A stretch of DNA of 64,000 bases, taken from Lysobacterales bacterium. GTDB lineage: Bacteria > Pseudomonadota > Gammaproteobacteria > Xanthomonadales > SZUA-36. Under the pieces are notes generated by a model, which made no database searches, was not told the DNA's origin, and saw nothing but the letters and a program-made list of their open reading frames with translations. The translations under genes and the position numbers were made by a program. Below are positions 35,691-46,870 of this stretch, one piece after another (the stretch's first letter is position 1; each line of letters starts with the position of its first letter). The stretch is from contig JABAAB010000026.1 of NCBI GenBank assembly GCA_014238945.1, positions 186,001-250,000 of the forward strand, in the 5' to 3' direction.

Positions 35691-37151
35691 CTAAAATTTC
35701 ACGTTTCTTCGATATGCACGCCGACGCTCACTGGAAGAACCAATACCCAGGGATTCACGATACTTCGCAACGGTGCGTCGCGCCGCCAACACACCTGTTT
35801 CCCTTAATAACTCAGACATTTCCTGGTCACTCAATGGTTGCTTCGGGGGTTCATTCTCAATCATTATCTGAATTCTGGCCTTGGTTGCGGTCGCGCTTAT
35901 CAATCCACCATCAACGGTCCGAACATGACTGGAGAAGAAGTATTTCAATTCAAAAATCCCCCTCGGCGTCAACATGTATTTACGTGTTGTGGCGCGGGAA
36001 ACGGTGGATTCATGTACGCCGACATTCTCAGCTACGTGTTTGAGTATCAACGGCTTCATCGATATTTCACCATCGGTGAGGAATTGTTTTTGCTTGTCTA
36101 CGATGCATTGGGAAACTTTTAAAAGTGTCCGGTTACGGAGTTCGAGACTGGACAATAGCCAGCGCGCCTCCTGCAGTCGTCCCCTCAGATACTCGGCATC
36201 CTTTCCACCCGATTTACGCAGCAGTGATATGTAATACTTGTTAAGACTCAAGCGCGGATTGCTTTCTGGACTTAATGTCGTCACCCATTCGTCTCCGTCC
36301 TGACGCACGTAGACATCTGGTACCAGGTATTCATCGCGGCGATTATCGAAACGTGCACCCGGGCGTGGTTCGAGTCCACGAATCAACTCCAACGCCTGCA
36401 TCAGGTTGTCCGGAGATGATCCTGTTTCCCGCAGCATGTCTTCGTAGGCATTGGCTGCAACCAGGTCGAGAAAATCCCGGGCAAGTTTCAGGGCAAGGTC
36501 ATTGCCTGGAGTTCCTGAAGGCAGAGCACCTAATTGGACGCGGATGCATTCACCGGGGTCCCGGCTCGCCACCCCAACTGGCTCGAGACGTTGTACTCGA
36601 AGCAAAACAGCGACAATCTCATACTCTTCACACAGTATTTCCGGTAGCAGGCTCTGGCGAATTTCGGCAATGCTGTCCACCAGGAAACCGTCGTCGTCCA
36701 GTGCGAAAACAATCGCTGTGGCTATTGCTGCGTCCAGATCGCTGAAATGTGCGAGTCTGATCTGTGATAACAGGTGTTCTCTTAATGAATAAACGCTGGT
36801 ATCTGAGATCTGTTGCTCGGAAAAATCATCGGACCACCCGGCGGTTTCACCCCATTGCTGGGTATCAGCATCGGCCTGCCATTGCTCGGTCTCATATTCT
36901 TCTGAATGATAATCCTGTTCGTATTCATCGCTGTGAGATTCAGATTTTTCACTTTCCAGTAAATTTTCAGTTGGTTCTTTGTCAAGACCGGTATCTTCTT
37001 CCTGGTCGAGCAAAGGGTTGGCGTCAACCAGTTCCTGGACGTAATCACGCAATTCAATACGGGTAAGCTGTAAAAGCCTTATTGCCTGCTGCAATTGCGG
37101 TGCCAACGCAAGCTTTTGTGAAAGCCTAAGTTGCAGGGACGGCTCAGCCAT
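35691..37151 (-). CDS. rpoN: RNA polymerase sigma-54 factor RpoN
   Basis: Sigma factor for -24/-12 promoters that need enhancer-binding ATPases, 486 residues. Region I is glutamine-rich (LAPQLQQAIRLLQ), region II is a long acidic linker (about 55-110), and the core-binding and DNA-binding regions follow. The RpoN box near the end is ARRTVAKYRE. It is transcribed leftward after lptB, as in most Gammaproteobacteria. Confidence 0.97.
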   Translation of the reverse strand: MAEPSLQLRLSQKLALAPQLQQAIRLLQLTRIELRDYVQELVDANPLLDQEEDTGLDKEPTENLLESEKSESHSDEYEQDYHSEEYETEQWQADADTQQWGETAGWSDDFSEQQISDTSVYSLREHLLSQIRLAHFSDLDAAIATAIVFALDDDGFLVDSIAEIRQSLLPEILCEEYEIVAVLLRVQRLEPVGVASRDPGECIRVQLGALPSGTPGNDLALKLARDFLDLVAANAYEDMLRETGSSPDNLMQALELIRGLEPRPGARFDNRRDEYLVPDVYVRQDGDEWVTTLSPESNPRLSLNKYYISLLRKSGGKDAEYLRGRLQEARWLLSSLELRNRTLLKVSQCIVDKQKQFLTDGEISMKPLILKHVAENVGVHESTVSRATTRKYMLTPRGIFELKYFFSSHVRTVDGGLISATATKARIQIMIENEPPKQPLSDQEMSELLRETGVLAARRTVAKYRESLGIGSSSERRRAYRRNVKF

Positions 37152-37226
37152 GATTCAGCATTCCATATTGGAGGTTCACTATTCTGCCATTAATCTGTTG
37201 CCTGTTACCGTAATACATTTAGCTGG

Positions 37227-37946
37227 TCACAGCCTGAATTCGTTACCAAGATAGACATTGCGTACTTCCTCGTTTGCGAGGATGGCTTCCGGATCACCTT
37301 CGGCAAGCACCTGTCCCTCATTCAAAATGTAGGCATAGTGGCAAATTCCAAGTGTCTCGCGAACGTTATGGTCAGTTATCAATACACCAATATCCTGATC
37401 AATCAGGTGTTCCACAATTCCCTGGATTTCCTTGACTGATATCGGGTCGACACCGGCGAATGGTTCATCGAGTAAAATGAAACGCGGCCTGGCTGCGAGA
37501 GCCCGGGCGATTTCCACCCTGCGACGTTCTCCACCGGATAATACCTGACCCATTTGGTCTGCGAGGTGAGCCACACCCAGTTCTTCCATCAGCGTCTGCA
37601 ATATCTCGTTACGTCCATCCACATCCAGGTCGCGGCGCAGTTCAAGTATGGCCATGATGTTGTCATGTACCGAAAGTTTTCTGAACACTGATGCTTCCTG
37701 CGGAAGGTATCCGACACCGAGACTGGAGCGTACATTCACGGGCTTGTGTGTAATATCAGAATCATCGACCGTAATGGTTCCTTCATCGGTGGGGACCAGG
37801 CCAACAATCATATAAAAGCAGGTGGTTTTGCCAGCCCCATTGGGACCGAGCAAACCGACAACCTGACCTGGTTCCACTTCAATATTTATTCCCCGCACAA
37901 CTTCTTTCTTGCGGTAGAATTTGTGCAGGTTGGTTGCCTTCAACAT
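37227..37946 (-). CDS. lptB: Lipopolysaccharide export ATPase LptB
   Basis: ABC ATPase of 239 residues that drives the LptB2FG complex. Walker A GPNGAGKT (34-41), Q-loop YLPQEASVF, signature [15 protein letters not shown], Walker [14 protein letters not shown] and switch histidine ITDHNVRE are all present. The ATG at 37946 is one base after the lptA stop (TAAA ATG) and gives the family N-terminus MLKATNLHK. It may serve both this canonical system and the LptF/LptG pair at 24.5-26.6 kb, since no second LptB is visible in the window. Confidence 0.97.
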   Translation of the reverse strand: MLKATNLHKFYRKKEVVRGINIEVEPGQVVGLLGPNGAGKTTCFYMIVGLVPTDEGTITVDDSDITHKPVNVRSSLGVGYLPQEASVFRKLSVHDNIMAILELRRDLDVDGRNEILQTLMEELGVAHLADQMGQVLSGGERRRVEIARALAARPRFILLDEPFAGVDPISVKEIQGIVEHLIDQDIGVLITDHNVRETLGICHYAYILNEGQVLAEGDPEAILANEEVRNVYLGNEFRL

Positions 37947-37947
37947 T

Positions 37948-38547
37948 TTAATTGTCACCTGTCTTATCGTCTTCCGAATCAGAATTCTCTTCCGAATCAC
38001 TCTTTAACTTGTCGTCTGTTTCGCCCTTGTCTTCAACCAATTCAGGATCCAGTTGAATATGAATTCTTCCGTTTCCATTTTCATCGCTGTTACCCTGGAA
38101 ATGCTGGATATTGAGATCATAAGTGAGCAGGTCTCCGCTGATCCGGTATTGTGGATGCTGGACATCGGCGTTACCCGTCAAGGTCACCAGACCACTGGCG
38201 ACCTGGTAATCAATGACATTTGCGGTGGCCTGAACCAAACCCTGATCCTCTATTTCCTGTTCCAGAAATGCGGGCGTTCCACGGACTGTGACGGATTTCA
38301 CCCGTCCACCCGTCTTGTTGACTTCAGCTTCGTCCGCTCTGATGTGCAACGTCCCCTGTCTGATATCTACATTGCCCCGTACAGTGGTAACTCCATCGCC
38401 AAGCATTCCGTCCGTGGAATTCGCGTTGACCTGCAAGGGTGCCTGTCGATCAGATTCCAGAGCCATCAATGACTGACAGGCAAAACCCAGTGACAGCAAC
38501 AGTCCGCATCCAGTGTGTATTGCACGTTGTCGATTAATCAACTGCAT
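37948..38547 (-). CDS. lptA: Lipopolysaccharide transport periplasmic protein LptA
   Basis: 199 residues. After a signal peptide ([18 protein letters not shown]) comes the OstA domain ([53 protein letters not shown]). It forms the periplasmic bridge for lipopolysaccharide. Unusually, it ends with about 35 residues that are mostly acidic and serine ([15 protein letters not shown]), which E. coli LptA lacks. It overlaps lptC by 14 bases and abuts lptB. Confidence 0.94.
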   Translation of the reverse strand: MQLINRQRAIHTGCGLLLSLGFACQSLMALESDRQAPLQVNANSTDGMLGDGVTTVRGNVDIRQGTLHIRADEAEVNKTGGRVKSVTVRGTPAFLEQEIEDQGLVQATANVIDYQVASGLVTLTGNADVQHPQYRISGDLLTYDLNIQHFQGNSDENGNGRIHIQLDPELVEDKGETDDKLKSDSEENSDSEDDKTGDN

Positions 38548-39097
38548 AGGTTCCTTTTACCTGGTTATTAAACCGGTATCGCTTGCTTTTCATGTCAAGG
38601 CGCATACCTACAGCACTCATGTGGTTGCGGCCGTCATACAACTCAACTGCCTCACTGGTAGTGGCGATTTGCGGCGTTATTGCGAGTTGTACTTCATGTG
38701 TATTGAATTCAACCCAGTCACCTGAATCCAGTTCCAGTTGCCGCAGAAAAACATGACCGGACAGTTCAACAAATTCCTTGTCTTCCGTCACGGTAGCTGT
38801 ATCCGCTGATAAATGCCAGGTAGCTTCGGGTTGATGCATGACAATGACGGGCTGTTCGATGGTTCCCAGGCCGAGTTCAGGATTGTTCCGCAATACCGGG
38901 GCCTGCATATTCAATGTTGCACGTCCATTTTCGTCAAACACCTGTAATTCAAAATCACGTAAAACATAATCTAGTTTCGGATCAATATCGGCGACAGGGT
39001 TCTGGGATTCTTCACGATATTGACGATTGATCCAGAAACTGACACTTGCCAGAATTACCAATGTAATTATCCCACGTCGCGTTTTTCGGGTGATCAT
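38534..39097 (-). CDS. lptC: Lipopolysaccharide export protein LptC
   Basis: 187 residues, one N-terminal membrane anchor (GIITLVILASVSFWI) and a periplasmic OstA-like beta jelly-roll (YVLRDFELQVFDENGRATLN, VELSGHVFLRQLE). It takes lipopolysaccharide from LptB2FG and passes it to LptA. It overlaps kdsC by 4 bases upstream and lptA downstream, the usual order. Confidence 0.95.
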   Translation of the reverse strand: MITRKTRRGIITLVILASVSFWINRQYREESQNPVADIDPKLDYVLRDFELQVFDENGRATLNMQAPVLRNNPELGLGTIEQPVIVMHQPEATWHLSADTATVTEDKEFVELSGHVFLRQLELDSGDWVEFNTHEVQLAITPQIATTSEAVELYDGRNHMSAVGMRLDMKSKRYRFNNQVKGTYAVD

Positions 39098-39633
39098 GAT
39101 GCCAGAATTTTATCGACAATGGGCTGTTCCTTCCCTTGTGCCGCCAGAATCAAATTACAAATTTCCCGCACCGCGCCACGACCCCCTTCCCGCGTCGTGA
39201 TCCAGTGTGACTGTTGTTTTACTCGTTCCTCAGCATCCGCCACGGTAACCGCGAGCCCAACCCGTACCAATACAGGCAGGTCTATCCAGTCATCTCCCGC
39301 ATAGCAGACCTGTTTCGGGTCAAACCCGGTTATTTGCAACAACTGTTCAAATGCATTCAACTTGTCTTCCCGGCCCTGGTATACGTGCTGGATATCCAAC
39401 TGTGCCATTCGTTGTGAAACAATATTTGATTTTCGACCGGTAATTACCGCCACTTCGATACCACTGTGCTGTAGTGCCTTGATGCCCAGCCCGTCACGTG
39501 TATTGAACGCCTTCATTTCCTTACCCGTTTGGTCAAAATACAGATTTCCATCGGTCAATACACCGTCTACATCAAGTACAAGCATTCTGATCGCCATCGC
39601 TCGAATTTTTAGCGCAGGATCCATGATGGTCAC
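39094..39633 (-). CDS. kdsC: 3-deoxy-D-manno-octulosonate 8-phosphate phosphatase KdsC
   Basis: HAD-superfamily phosphatase of 179 residues that makes Kdo from Kdo-8-phosphate. The catalytic motif is DVDGVLTDG (near 20), with ITGRKSNIV and the late CYAGDDWIDLPVL. The start is GTG 39633, directly behind the kdsD stop; an ATG three codons later is also possible. It overlaps lptC by 4 bases. Confidence 0.96.
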   Translation of the reverse strand: MTIMDPALKIRAMAIRMLVLDVDGVLTDGNLYFDQTGKEMKAFNTRDGLGIKALQHSGIEVAVITGRKSNIVSQRMAQLDIQHVYQGREDKLNAFEQLLQITGFDPKQVCYAGDDWIDLPVLVRVGLAVTVADAEERVKQQSHWITTREGGRGAVREICNLILAAQGKEQPIVDKILAS

Positions 39634-40605
39634 TCAAACCACCCCGGCGCGCAGTAAATCATGAAAATTCAATACACCCAGAAGACGTGATTTGTGGTCT
39701 GCAACCAACAGACCCTGGACTTTATGTTTCTGCAGTATTTTTACGGCCTCCACAGCGAGGGCCTGTTGCTCAATTGTCTTGACATCACGGGTCATGATAT
39801 CCCCAATCCTGGTGTCGTGTGGATCCAGGGATTGTTCCATGGCCCTTCTGAGGTCTCCGTCAGTGAAAACACCTTTCACCTTCTTGTCACTATCAATTAT
39901 TGCTACGAGACCGAGACGCTTTTTTGTCATTTCTACAATGGCTTGTGACAAACTTGCATCGGGGCCTATCGTTGGCATCTCATCGCCACTGTGCATGATG
40001 TCACGTATGTGTGCGAGCAAACGCCTGCCCAACTGGCCCGCAGGGTGGGAGCGGGCGAAATCTTCGGCGGTGAATCCTCTTACCTGCAGTAGTGAAACCG
40101 CAAGCGCATCTCCCATCACCAGTGCGGCGGTTGTGCTGGAAGTGGGTGCAAGTCCGAGTGGGCAGGCTTCAGTTTCAATGGCAACATTGATATTGACATC
40201 GGCATGCCGGGCCAGCGTGGAGTCTGGTTCACCTGTCAATGATATTATCTGCGCACTTTGACGTTTAAGTACGGGCAAAATATTTTTGACTTCATCGGTT
40301 TCGCCGGAATTGGACAATACCAGGACCACATCATCCTGGGTAATCATGCCGAGATCACCATGGGAAGCCTCCGCCGGATGAACAAAAAACGCCGGCGTTC
40401 CGGTGCTGGCTAATGTCGCCGCTATTTTTCCGCCGATATGGCCCGACTTCCCCATGCCGAGAACCACCACGCGTCCCCTGCAACCCAGCAGCAACTCACA
40501 GGCATGAACAAATGCATCGTCGATACGCTGCTTCAGTCCGATGACAGCTTCCACCTGGGTAACGATTACTTCCAGGGCGAAGCTTTTAAGTGCATGATGG
40601 TCCAT
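39634..40605 (-). CDS. kdsD: D-arabinose 5-phosphate isomerase KdsD
   Basis: 323-residue isomerase converting ribulose-5-phosphate to arabinose-5-phosphate, the first step toward Kdo. An N-terminal SIS domain (VVVLGMGKSGHIGGKIAATL, HPAEASHGDLGMI, SNSGETDEV) is followed by two CBS domains (about 205-320). It is the first gene of the leftward kdsD-kdsC-lptCAB-rpoN block. Confidence 0.96.
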   Translation of the reverse strand: MDHHALKSFALEVIVTQVEAVIGLKQRIDDAFVHACELLLGCRGRVVVLGMGKSGHIGGKIAATLASTGTPAFFVHPAEASHGDLGMITQDDVVLVLSNSGETDEVKNILPVLKRQSAQIISLTGEPDSTLARHADVNINVAIETEACPLGLAPTSSTTAALVMGDALAVSLLQVRGFTAEDFARSHPAGQLGRRLLAHIRDIMHSGDEMPTIGPDASLSQAIVEMTKKRLGLVAIIDSDKKVKGVFTDGDLRRAMEQSLDPHDTRIGDIMTRDVKTIEQQALAVEAVKILQKHKVQGLLVADHKSRLLGVLNFHDLLRAGVV

Positions 40606-40771
40606 GCATGTATTCTAACCTGCAATCTGTCCAAGTGCTCTGCCAACCCTACAATCCGGTCTTGCCAGTTTTCTTAATTGCCGGTTGTTTGACTGAGGTG
40701 AAAAATCATGTCGATCTAGGAGTTGACGGGGGAAAAATCGGGAGGACTCAATTCATTCTTCAAAGAAACAT

Positions 40772-41761
40772 TCAGCCTGGTGTGAAAACAGTGCTAAGTC
40801 CTGAACTTATCCATACCAGTGTCATATAGCCGACAAACATGGCCAGCAGGACGCTCCCGGAGCGTCTGCCGATACGACCGGGCCCCCTGAAATCGGAAGC
40901 CATCAGGTAAAGTGCACCGGTAATCAGGAACATGGCCGGGAAATCCCGTGCCAGTATCACTGGCAATAATTCAACGGGACCCAGGATCGCGGCAATACCC
41001 AGCACACCCAGCAAATTGAAAATGTTTGAACCGATGATGTTGCCAATTGCCAGATCATCTTCCTTTCGCAACGCACTTGTTACCGCTGTTGCCAATTCGG
41101 GCAGACTTGTACCAAGTGAAACAATGGTGAGGCCGATCACCACGTCCGATACGCCCAGTGTGTAGGCTATGGTTACCGCTCCATTCACCAGGAATTGTGA
41201 GCTGACCGGTAGAATAATCAGCCCCACTACGAGCCAGAAAAAAGCAACCCTGGGTGGAATGTCCTTTGGAATTTCTGCTTCAAATTCCTCGGCCAGGGGG
41301 TCGGAAGGAGGGCGGCGCAGGCCGATATGAATGATCCATATAACGACAATCAGCAGAGAACCTATCAGAATCCAGCCTTCTGTACGGCTATACACGCTAT
41401 CGAGGGCCATCAGGAAACAGCCCAGCATAATCAAAAGAAGCATCGGATATTCACGTTTCAGTGCGGTAGATTCCAGACGCAGCGGGTAGATCATGGCGGT
41501 AATACCCAGCACCAGTCCCATGTTGGCGATATTGGAACCAATGGCATTGCCTACAGCAAGACCGGAGTTGCCTTTCAGGGTTGCGACGGCCGAGACCACC
41601 AGTTCAGGTGCAGAGGTGCCAAAGCCGATAATGGTTAAACCGATGACCAGGGGGGACACACCCAGATTTCTCGCCGTTGCCGACGCTCCCGCAACAAGAC
41701 GATCCGCGCCCCATACCAGTAACAGGAAACCTGCAATAAGTTCAATAACAGCGGTTAGCAT
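40772..41761 (-). CDS. yrbG: Calcium/sodium antiporter YrbG
   Basis: Inner-membrane K+-independent Na+/Ca2+ exchanger-family protein, 329 residues with ten predicted membrane segments. The two inverted alpha repeats are clear: GFGTSAPELVVSA with GNAIGSNIANMGLVLG in the first half, and SLGTSLPELATAVTSA with GNIIGSNIFNLLGVLG in the second. It lies 166 bases upstream of kdsD on the same strand, as in E. coli, and diverges from ibaG. Confidence 0.95.
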   Translation of the reverse strand: MLTAVIELIAGFLLLVWGADRLVAGASATARNLGVSPLVIGLTIIGFGTSAPELVVSAVATLKGNSGLAVGNAIGSNIANMGLVLGITAMIYPLRLESTALKREYPMLLLIMLGCFLMALDSVYSRTEGWILIGSLLIVVIWIIHIGLRRPPSDPLAEEFEAEIPKDIPPRVAFFWLVVGLIILPVSSQFLVNGAVTIAYTLGVSDVVIGLTIVSLGTSLPELATAVTSALRKEDDLAIGNIIGSNIFNLLGVLGIAAILGPVELLPVILARDFPAMFLITGALYLMASDFRGPGRIGRRSGSVLLAMFVGYMTLVWISSGLSTVFTPG

Positions 41762-41912
41762 ATTCGACGGCGGTTCCGGTAAATAATTCGGTGCTTGGCG
41801 GTACTTATCTGTAGCAGTGCCTGCATGTCATAGGAGTTTTTAATGGCGTTAGATTCCATTATTATAGTCGTTTCCTGAAAAGTGAAGTCCATTAGCTCTC
41901 AAAGCACCCATT

Positions 41913-41927
41913 CCATTATTTTAATGG
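41913..41927. repeat. Small inverted repeat before ibaG
   Basis: CCATTA-TTT-TAATGG is a perfect 6-3-6 inverted repeat in the gap between yrbG and ibaG. The sequence ATTCCATTATT that contains its left arm occurs also at about 41853-41863, which may mark a repeated binding site. Confidence 0.25.
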
Positions 41928-41989
41928 TGGTTTTACAAATTGTGTTTCCGGGTTCGGATGGATTGCCTGGCAACAAAGGACGATAGTCT

Positions 41990-43503
<1,514 letters not shown>

Positions 43504-43571
43504 TCAGCAGTTTGCTGAACCAAACTAAATCACGGGCAATCCCGAATTCACTCAACCGTAACCGAGTTCTT

Positions 43572-44840
43572 TCAATCGGAGTCTGATTTTGCGGCTTTTT
43601 TGAAATGTTTCTTTGCCGCTTCCTCGTTGCCGTTCATCATTTCCAGTTGACCCAGCAGATAGTGGGCCAGGGTGGTTTCCAGCATGTCATTACTGTTGGT
43701 CAGGTCGCTTTTGGCCAACACGTATTTTTCAGTCTCAAAGTATGCCTGTCCGCGACTCAACAGATGGTAATAGTAGCCAGGGTCGAGGCTTACAGCCTGA
43801 TTGTATTGTTCGTAGGCCTCCTCCCAAAGTCCTTCAATCGCCAACAGGTCCCCCTTGAGTGCATAAAACAATGCCTCCTGCGGAATCGCCTGAAGTGCCT
43901 CATCAGCCAGTTGCATGGCCAGGGAATAATCTTCTTCGGCCGCCGCGTCCAGTGCTGCTTCAAATGCCTGGTAAGCTGGTTCGGCAGCTTTCAGGTCTTT
44001 CAGGTTTTGCTGATATCTGTGTTTTCCCGTTTCACCTCCAATGGAAAGGGTAGCCCGTAATTTCCGGTTGTTTTCCAGCCGTTCATCAGACGGCGGGTGA
44101 GAGGCGAAAAGTCCACTCACCCAGTCCTGGCTACTGTCTTCTGAAAGCTCTAAAAACACCTCTTGTAACTCTACTGCACCCTGTGGGTCATAGCCTGCTT
44201 CGAGCATGTATTGCATCGCAAACTTATCCGCTTCGCGTTCGGCATCGCGGCCATGTTTCTGCGTGATGAGGGTCGCGCCCAACTGCGGGACAAGCACTGC
44301 AATCGATTGTGCAAAATTTGATTCAACTTCACTTTCTATGATCACCATACCCACGACGGCGCCGATTTGTGTCACCAGTTCAACAGACTGGGCACGTGCG
44401 GCATGGGCAGCGTCCACATGAACTATTTCGTGACCGAGAACGGCCGCCAATTGCGCTTCGGTTTCCAGTGATGACAACAAACCGCGATTGATGGCAATTT
44501 TCCCGCCAGGTAAAGACCATGCGTTGAGGGAGGAGTCATTGATCACCGCAAATTCAAAATCCATTTGATCATTTCGCCTGGCATGTTTAGCCAGACGCTG
44601 GCCAACATTGTTAATGTAAGAGACAAGTGCCTGGTCAACAACATAGTCACCACCCTGCGCCTGGCGAAGAGCTGCATAATTTTCCCGTCCGACCCTGTTT
44701 TCCCACTCCAAATCATAGAATTGAAGATTCTGCTTTTTGGTTACCGGGTTAAGCGAGCAGGCGCAGAGGGTCGCGATGACAAATGAACCGACAATGCTGT
44801 GCAGTATCAATAAAACGGGTGGTCTGCCGGTTTCACTCAT
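43572..44840 (-). CDS. bepA: M48-family metallopeptidase with TPR domain, BepA-like
   Basis: Periplasmic zinc peptidase of about 422 residues, of the BepA/YfgC type that in E. coli promotes LptD and BAM-complex assembly and degrades misfolded outer-membrane proteins. After a signal segment with a possible lipobox (LCAC, Cys28), the M48 domain has HEIVH at 137-141 and a later glutamate ligand in GRDAEREADKFAMQYM. The C-terminal half is TPR repeats (EALFYALKGDLLAIEGLWEE, DPGYYYHLLSRGQAYFETEK). The possible lipobox is unusual for BepA. The gene is convergent with murA. Confidence 0.88.
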   Translation of the reverse strand: MSETGRPPVLLILHSIVGSFVIATLCACSLNPVTKKQNLQFYDLEWENRVGRENYAALRQAQGGDYVVDQALVSYINNVGQRLAKHARRNDQMDFEFAVINDSSLNAWSLPGGKIAINRGLLSSLETEAQLAAVLGHEIVHVDAAHAARAQSVELVTQIGAVVGMVIIESEVESNFAQSIAVLVPQLGATLITQKHGRDAEREADKFAMQYMLEAGYDPQGAVELQEVFLELSEDSSQDWVSGLFASHPPSDERLENNRKLRATLSIGGETGKHRYQQNLKDLKAAEPAYQAFEAALDAAAEEDYSLAMQLADEALQAIPQEALFYALKGDLLAIEGLWEEAYEQYNQAVSLDPGYYYHLLSRGQAYFETEKYVLAKSDLTNSNDMLETTLAHYLLGQLEMMNGNEEAAKKHFKKAAKSDSD

Positions 44841-44959
44841 GGGAGTATCATAAAAACTGAAGAGTATTGATTGCAATCACCCGAAATCCCGGAACGGAGC
44901 TGTGTTTGCTTTAACAGTTGTAAAGCGCATTAATTCAGGGATAGATTACCGGCGAATGG

Positions 44960-45625
44960 TCAAATGAATGTGCCATCATGTCTCATCAATAGTGGCTTTT
45001 CGAGTATATGCTCGTTATAAACCACAGCTCCCGGTACACACTTAAGGGCAAAGCGACAGAAAAGGGTCATGGTTGCTACGACCAGTCTGTTTTCAAGGGG
45101 CCCCAGTCTTTGACTCAGGGACTTCGCGTCATCTCCCGGATCAATGGGGATCCGAACCTGAGAAATCACCGGTCCGTCATCAAGACCCGCGGTAACAAAA
45201 TGAATACTTGCCCCGGTTTCCCTGTCGCCAGCCTGTAGCGCGCGGTCATAGGTATCGAGCCCCCGGTACAAGGGCAACAGTGAGGGGTGCAAATTGATCA
45301 TGCGTCCGGCAAATGCAGTACAGAAATTTTCACCCAGAATCCGCATGTATCCGGCCAGTACGACCAGATGAACACGGTCCCTGGTCAGAATCTTTTTAAT
45401 TGCAGCATCGTGTGCCTCCCGGTCCGGGTAGTCCTGCTGAACTATCAGACTAAACGGAATGGATGCTGCCTTGGCGTGTTGGATGCCCGTTGCGTCGTTC
45501 CGGTTGGAGACTACACGGACAATTTGCATATCAAGACAGCCGCTGTTTACTCCGTCAACCAATGCTTTCAAATTGCTGCCACGACCGGAAATCAATACAG
45601 CAACCCTTGGGGATTCGGATTTCAT
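44960..45625 (-). CDS. purN: Phosphoribosylglycinamide formyltransferase PurN
   Basis: Third step of de novo purine synthesis using 10-formyl-THF; 221 residues. It has the N-terminal [18 protein letters not shown], the catalytic triad region ([20 protein letters not shown] with Asn-His) and [15 protein letters not shown] with Asp. It follows purM with a 4-base overlap. Confidence 0.96.
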   Translation of the reverse strand: MKSESPRVAVLISGRGSNLKALVDGVNSGCLDMQIVRVVSNRNDATGIQHAKAASIPFSLIVQQDYPDREAHDAAIKKILTRDRVHLVVLAGYMRILGENFCTAFAGRMINLHPSLLPLYRGLDTYDRALQAGDRETGASIHFVTAGLDDGPVISQVRIPIDPGDDAKSLSQRLGPLENRLVVATMTLFCRFALKCVPGAVVYNEHILEKPLLMRHDGTFI

Positions 45626-46680
45626 GAACGGATATAACCCACCCTCGAACCCGTTGCGGTATTTGTAACGACCTTGCCGATAGTGAAAACCGGTTCATTG
45701 ACCCTGGACAAGGACTGACACACATCATCGACGGATTCTGGTGTTACCAGGATGGCCATACCCAGACCGCAATTGAACGTGCGCAACATTTCCGCTTCGC
45801 TGATCTGACCGTTTGACTGAAGCCAGTGGAACACAGCTGGCATTTCCCACGCTGACAGGTCGATCTCAAGCCCGAGATGTTCCGGAATGACACGAATGAT
45901 ATTTTCGCTGATACCACCACCGGTAATGTGAGCAAGGCCGTCGAGTCTGTGCTCAGCCAACACAGGTAGCAGGGATTTAACATAGATACGTGTAGGCGAC
46001 AGCAGCGCTTCACCCAGTGTGGTTTGGCCCAGGGGCAGGGAAGGCTCGTCACCTGATCGTTGCAACACTTTGCGAATGAGTGAATAGCCATTGGAATGTG
46101 GTCCGGATGAGGGCAGGCCAAGTACAATATGACCCTCCATGATGCGACTACTGTCTATCAATCGGGGTTTGTCGACCACACCCACCGCGAATCCTGCCAG
46201 GTCGTAGTCATGACCTTCATACATACCCGGCATTTCGGCAGTTTCCCCGCCAATGAGTGCACATCCCGCTTGTCGGCAGCCCTCGGCAATCCCTTCGATA
46301 ACAGCCTGGGCATTTTCCAGTTGGAGTTTTCCCGTGGCATAGTAATCCAGAAAAAACAGGGGCTCCGCGCCGCAAGTCAGGATGTCATTGACGCACATTG
46401 CGACCAGATCGATGCCGATGGTGTCATGTCGTTCAAACTGCCTGGCGAGTAAAAGTTTGGTGCCCACTCCATCCGTTCCAGAGACCAGGAGTGGTTCTTT
46501 GAATCGATTTATGTCCAGTTGAAACAATCCGCCAAAACCACCAAGGCCTTTCAACACTCCGGCCCGGTTGGTAGACTGAACGGCCGGTTTAATGCGTTCC
46601 ACCAATTCGTTGCCGGCATCAATATCCACGCCCGCGTCCAGGTAACTTAATCCGGAAAAGTTTTGTCTTTTTGTAGTCAC
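45622..46680 (-). CDS. purM: Phosphoribosylformylglycinamidine cyclo-ligase PurM
   Basis: Makes aminoimidazole ribotide (AIR) in purine synthesis; 352 residues. It starts [20 protein letters not shown], then [44 protein letters not shown] and [19 protein letters not shown]. It is first of the purM-purN pair. The gap to the divergent DUF2066 gene is 190 bp; I see no clear PurR-type operator. Confidence 0.97.
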   Translation of the reverse strand: MTTKRQNFSGLSYLDAGVDIDAGNELVERIKPAVQSTNRAGVLKGLGGFGGLFQLDINRFKEPLLVSGTDGVGTKLLLARQFERHDTIGIDLVAMCVNDILTCGAEPLFFLDYYATGKLQLENAQAVIEGIAEGCRQAGCALIGGETAEMPGMYEGHDYDLAGFAVGVVDKPRLIDSSRIMEGHIVLGLPSSGPHSNGYSLIRKVLQRSGDEPSLPLGQTTLGEALLSPTRIYVKSLLPVLAEHRLDGLAHITGGGISENIIRVIPEHLGLEIDLSAWEMPAVFHWLQSNGQISEAEMLRTFNCGLGMAILVTPESVDDVCQSLSRVNEPVFTIGKVVTNTATGSRVGYIRS

Positions 46681-46870
46681 GGGCAGGTCCGTTATTTCAT
46701 GCGAATCAAGGGTGTCCTATGGTATCTTATTTGGAGTCGCGGAAAAGCCGGATTTACAGTTTGTTCACCTTCTTGTCGCCCACTTTTTTATGAAACCAGC
46801 TAAAGTCTGAAGAGCACATTATGCATTTGATCATCAAACCACCCAGTTTCTGCCAAGTGCAGGTCTGAAC

